From the NCBI RefSeq assembly GCF_000014565.1, contig NC_008268.1:1984001-2048000 (forward strand): 64,000 nt of DNA. The letters are read 5' to 3'. The notes beneath the pieces are model-generated. The model worked only from the letters and a program-made list of their open reading frames with translations. It was not told the origin of the DNA and searched no databases. The translations under genes and the position numbers were made by a program. This DNA comes from Rhodococcus jostii RHA1 (GTDB lineage: Bacteria; Actinomycetota; Actinomycetes; Mycobacteriales; Mycobacteriaceae). Position 1 is the stretch's first letter; each line of letters opens with the position of its first letter. Shown piece by piece: positions 61,814 through 64,000 of the stretch.

Positions 61814-63819
61814 AGTTCTCCTTCAGGCTGCGCTGCTTCGACTACTGCAAGGACCGTTCCCACGTCGACCTGCTGACCGGCGGTCACGGAAAGTTCGGTG
61901 AGGACGCCGGAGGCCGGTGCCTTGATCGTGTGTTCCATCTTCATCGCCTCGAGCCACACGATCGGCTGACCGGCGGTCACGGAGTCGCCTGCCGCGGCGC
62001 CGACGCGGATGACGGAACCCGGCATCGGCGCGAGCAGCGACCCCTCGGCGACGACGGCGCTCGGATCGGTGAATCGCGGTGCGGCGTGCAGGCTCACCGG
62101 GCCCAGGGCGGAGTCGACGAACACGTCGTCGCCGTACCGGGACACCTCGAACGAGCGGCGCAGCCCCGCGACGTCCAGTGCGACGTGACGGGCCGTGGCC
62201 GACACGAGCGCGACGTCGTCGAAACCCTCGGCCTTCAGCCCGTACCGGGTGAGCAGGTACCGGATCTCGATGTCACCGCCTCCGCCCGTGAACGTCTTGC
62301 TCTGCGGCGCGGACGCCAGGTTCCGCCATCCGCTGGGCAGCGAGGTGTTCACCGTCGCGACGTCGCGGTTGTGCGCGGCGTCCGCGAGTGCGGCGGCCAG
62401 CGCCGACAGTCGCTCGGTGTCGGCCGAGGCCAGCGGACGGGCCAGCACGTCCAGCCCGTGGGTGTCGAAGAACGCGGTGTCCGTGTCGCCGGCGAGGAAT
62501 GCCGGGTGGCGGAGCACGTTGACGAGGAGGTCGCGGTTGGTGCGCAGTCCGTGAATCTGCGCGCGGCCCAGGGCCGCAGCCAGCCGGGTGGCCGCCTGCG
62601 TGCGGGTAGGCGCGAACGAGATGACCTTCGCGAGCATCGGGTCGTAGTGCACGCCGACGGTGGAGCCGTCGACCACGCCGGAGTCGAGGCGGATCCCCGG
62701 GGAGCGCAGGACGTCGAATTCGACCGCGTTCTCGGGCAGGTCCAGACGGTGGACCGGTCCGCTCTGCGGCTGCCAGTTCTGCGCCGGATCCTCGGCGTAC
62801 AGCCGGACCTCGATGGAATGGCCGGACACGGCGGGCGGTTCGGGGTCGAGCCTGCCGCCCGCAGCGACCTGCAACTGCAGGTCCACGAGGTCGAGGCCGG
62901 TGGTGCACTCGGTGACCGGGTGTTCCACCTGCAGCCGGGTATTCATCTCGAGGAAGAAGAAGTTCCCCTGGTCCGGGTCATCTCCCCCTCGCTCCGCTCG
63001 ACCGGAAGCCAGGAACTCGACCGTCCCCGCACCCTCGTAGTCGATGGCCTTCGCCGCGAGCCGGGCGGCCTCGAACAGTCGCTCGCGCATCCCGGGGACG
63101 GCGTCGACCAACGGTGACGGCGCCTCTTCCACCACCTTCTGGTGCCGACGCTGGATGGAGCATTCACGCTCCCCCACCGCCCAGACGGTTCCGTGCCGGT
63201 CGGCCATCACCTGGACCTCGATGTGCCTGCCCGTTTCCAGGTAGCGCTCGCAGAACACGGTCGGGTCACCGAAGGCCGATTGCGCTTCGCGGCGGGCCCC
63301 TTCCAGCTGTTCCGGGAGGTCCGCGAGTTCACGCACGACACGCATGCCGCGTCCGCCACCGCCTGCGGACGCCTTGACGAGCACCGGCAGGTCCGCTTCG
63401 GTGACGGCGTCCGGGTCGAGTTCGGTCAGCACCGGGACTCCGGCGGCGGCCATCATCTTCTTGGACTCCACCTTCGAACCCATCATTTCGATGGCGGGCG
63501 CTGGCGGGCCGATCCACGTCAGGCCCGCCTCGTGGACGGCGCGCGCGAAGTCCGCGTTCTCGGAGAGGAACCCGTAGCCGGGGTGGATGGCATCGGCGCC
63601 GGCGAGCAGTGCCGCCTCGATGACGAGGTCACCGCGCAGGTAGGTGTCGGCGGGACTGTTGCCCGGCAACCGGACCGCGGTGTCGGCCTCGGCGACGTGC
63701 GGGCTGAGGGCGTCGGCGTCCGAGAACACGGCGACGGTCCCGATGCCTGCGCGGCGGCAGGTGGCGAAGACGCGGCGGGCGATCTCACCACGATTGGCAA
63801 CCAGTACGGACTGGATCAT
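61810..63819 (-). CDS. Acyl-CoA carboxylase alpha subunit (AccA2-like)
   Basis: 669 residues. Biotin carboxylase domain (ANRGEIARRV, KASAGGGGRGMR, NTRLQVEHPVTE), a linker domain and a C-terminal biotin carrier with biotinyl lysine in EAMKMEH. It carboxylates biotin for the partner beta subunit, cut off at the window's end. AGTVEFLASG-RAERGGDDPDQ-GNFFFLE contains an insertion that includes the 62980-63006 element. ATG 63819 lies 8 bp after the AccD-type stop. Confidence 0.92.
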   Translation of the reverse strand: MIQSVLVANRGEIARRVFATCRRAGIGTVAVFSDADALSPHVAEADTAVRLPGNSPADTYLRGDLVIEAALLAGADAIHPGYGFLSENADFARAVHEAGLTWIGPPAPAIEMMGSKVESKKMMAAAGVPVLTELDPDAVTEADLPVLVKASAGGGGRGMRVVRELADLPEQLEGARREAQSAFGDPTVFCERYLETGRHIEVQVMADRHGTVWAVGERECSIQRRHQKVVEEAPSPLVDAVPGMRERLFEAARLAAKAIDYEGAGTVEFLASGRAERGGDDPDQGNFFFLEMNTRLQVEHPVTECTTGLDLVDLQLQVAAGGRLDPEPPAVSGHSIEVRLYAEDPAQNWQPQSGPVHRLDLPENAVEFDVLRSPGIRLDSGVVDGSTVGVHYDPMLAKVISFAPTRTQAATRLAAALGRAQIHGLRTNRDLLVNVLRHPAFLAGDTDTAFFDTHGLDVLARPLASADTERLSALAAALADAAHNRDVATVNTSLPSGWRNLASAPQSKTFTGGGGDIEIRYLLTRYGLKAEGFDDVALVSATARHVALDVAGLRRSFEVSRYGDDVFVDSALGPVSLHAAPRFTDPSAVVAEGSLLAPMPGSVIRVGAAAGDSVTAGQPIVWLEAMKMEHTIKAPASGVLTELSVTAGQQVDVGTVLAVVEAAQPEGEL
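62980..63006. repeat. Short repeat element, copy 2 (in carboxylase gene)
   Basis: 27 bp that shares TCGCT(T/C)CGCTCGACCGGA and the preceding ATC-C4/5 run with 61358-61383. Gives GRAERGGD in this gene, in another frame from copy 1. Confidence 0.7.
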
Positions 63820-63827
63820 GTCGGGCC

Positions 63828-64000
63828 TCACATCCGGAAGACGCCGAAGTTCTCGGCGCCTTCGATCGGGGCGTTGGCAATGGCCGACAGGCACATTCCC
63901 ACCACGGTTCGGGTGTCGCGCGGGTCGATCACGCCGTCGTCGTAGAGGCGACCGGACAGGAACATCGGCACGGATTCCGCCTCGATCTGGTTCTCGATCA
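63828..64000 (-). CDS. Acyl-CoA carboxylase beta subunit, C-terminal end only
   Basis: The minus-strand reading from the window's edge is IENQIEAESVPMFLSGRLY, then DDGVIDPRDTRTVVG and a stop after GVFRM, the typical end of the AccD1/AccD2 carboxyltransferase subunit. The rest lies beyond 64000. It is the gene before the alpha subunit in the same direction, as in accD2-accA2 of mycobacteria. Confidence 0.85.
   Translation of the reverse strand, partial: IENQIEAESVPMFLSGRLYDDGVIDPRDTRTVVGMCLSAIANAPIEGAENFGVFRM

Overview
The window is a GC-rich actinobacterial chromosome segment. It fits a large-genome Rhodococcus of the R. jostii/R. opacus type. Supporting evidence: dense fatty-acid and aromatic catabolism, GTG starts, many ATGA/GTGA overlaps, Mce-associated proteins, DUF222/HNH (13E12-like) and DUF3558 proteins, and a 3-hydroxybenzoate 6-hydroxylase that carries His213 and Gln301 at the positions I recall for the R. 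jostii RHA1 enzyme. I see no tRNA, rRNA, IS element, prophage or CRISPR array. The species assignment is from memory, not from a search.

Layout. 0-4.1 kb: an IclR regulator divergent from an aromatic-acid MFS permease and 3-hydroxybenzoate 6-hydroxylase, then a CorA-like channel. 4.1-11.2 kb: a glutamate-synthase-like flavoprotein; a TetR regulator divergent from a patatin/Baeyer-Villiger monooxygenase pair; a long-chain acyl-CoA dehydrogenase and thiolase. 11.3-16 kb: an aldehyde dehydrogenase/APC permease/GMC oxidoreductase operon resembling choline-betaine metabolism. 16-25.5 kb: aldo/keto reductase, secreted tyrosine phosphatase, three SDRs, an SOS-box-preceded DUF222/HNH protein and small lipoprotein or F420-type genes. 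25.5-32 kb: HipBA, endonuclease IV, a SulP permease and a polar amino-acid ABC transporter. 32-38.5 kb: secretory lipase, patatin, FadD, MarR and small proteins.

38.6-45.8 kb is the most unusual block: five genes, each joined by a 4-bp overlap (SWIM zinc finger, DUF5691, MoxR-type AAA+ ATPase, DUF5682, VWA). I read it as a MoxR-VWA chaperone-like machine built around a DUF5682 protein that carries TIKI/TraB/EreA-like motifs. The VWA gene has an apparent 1-nt frameshift just after its GTG start in the sequence as given.

46-50 kb: a paired acyl-CoA dehydrogenase operon and Mce-associated membrane proteins. 50.3-52.8 kb: an Asp23/Gls24-AmaP envelope-stress-type operon, including a 59-residue membrane protein. 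53.1-57.6 kb: the str operon (rpsL-rpsG-fusA-tuf) on the minus strand, with hairpins after rpsG and after tuf. 57.9-64 kb: two DUF3558-type lipoproteins, a TetR regulator with a 24-bp tandem repeat at its C-terminus, and an acyl-CoA carboxylase/acyl-CoA dehydrogenase/enoyl-CoA hydratase operon with the gene order of mycobacterial echA7-fadE12-accA2-accD2. Two genes of that operon each carry a copy of the same short DNA element, read in different frames.
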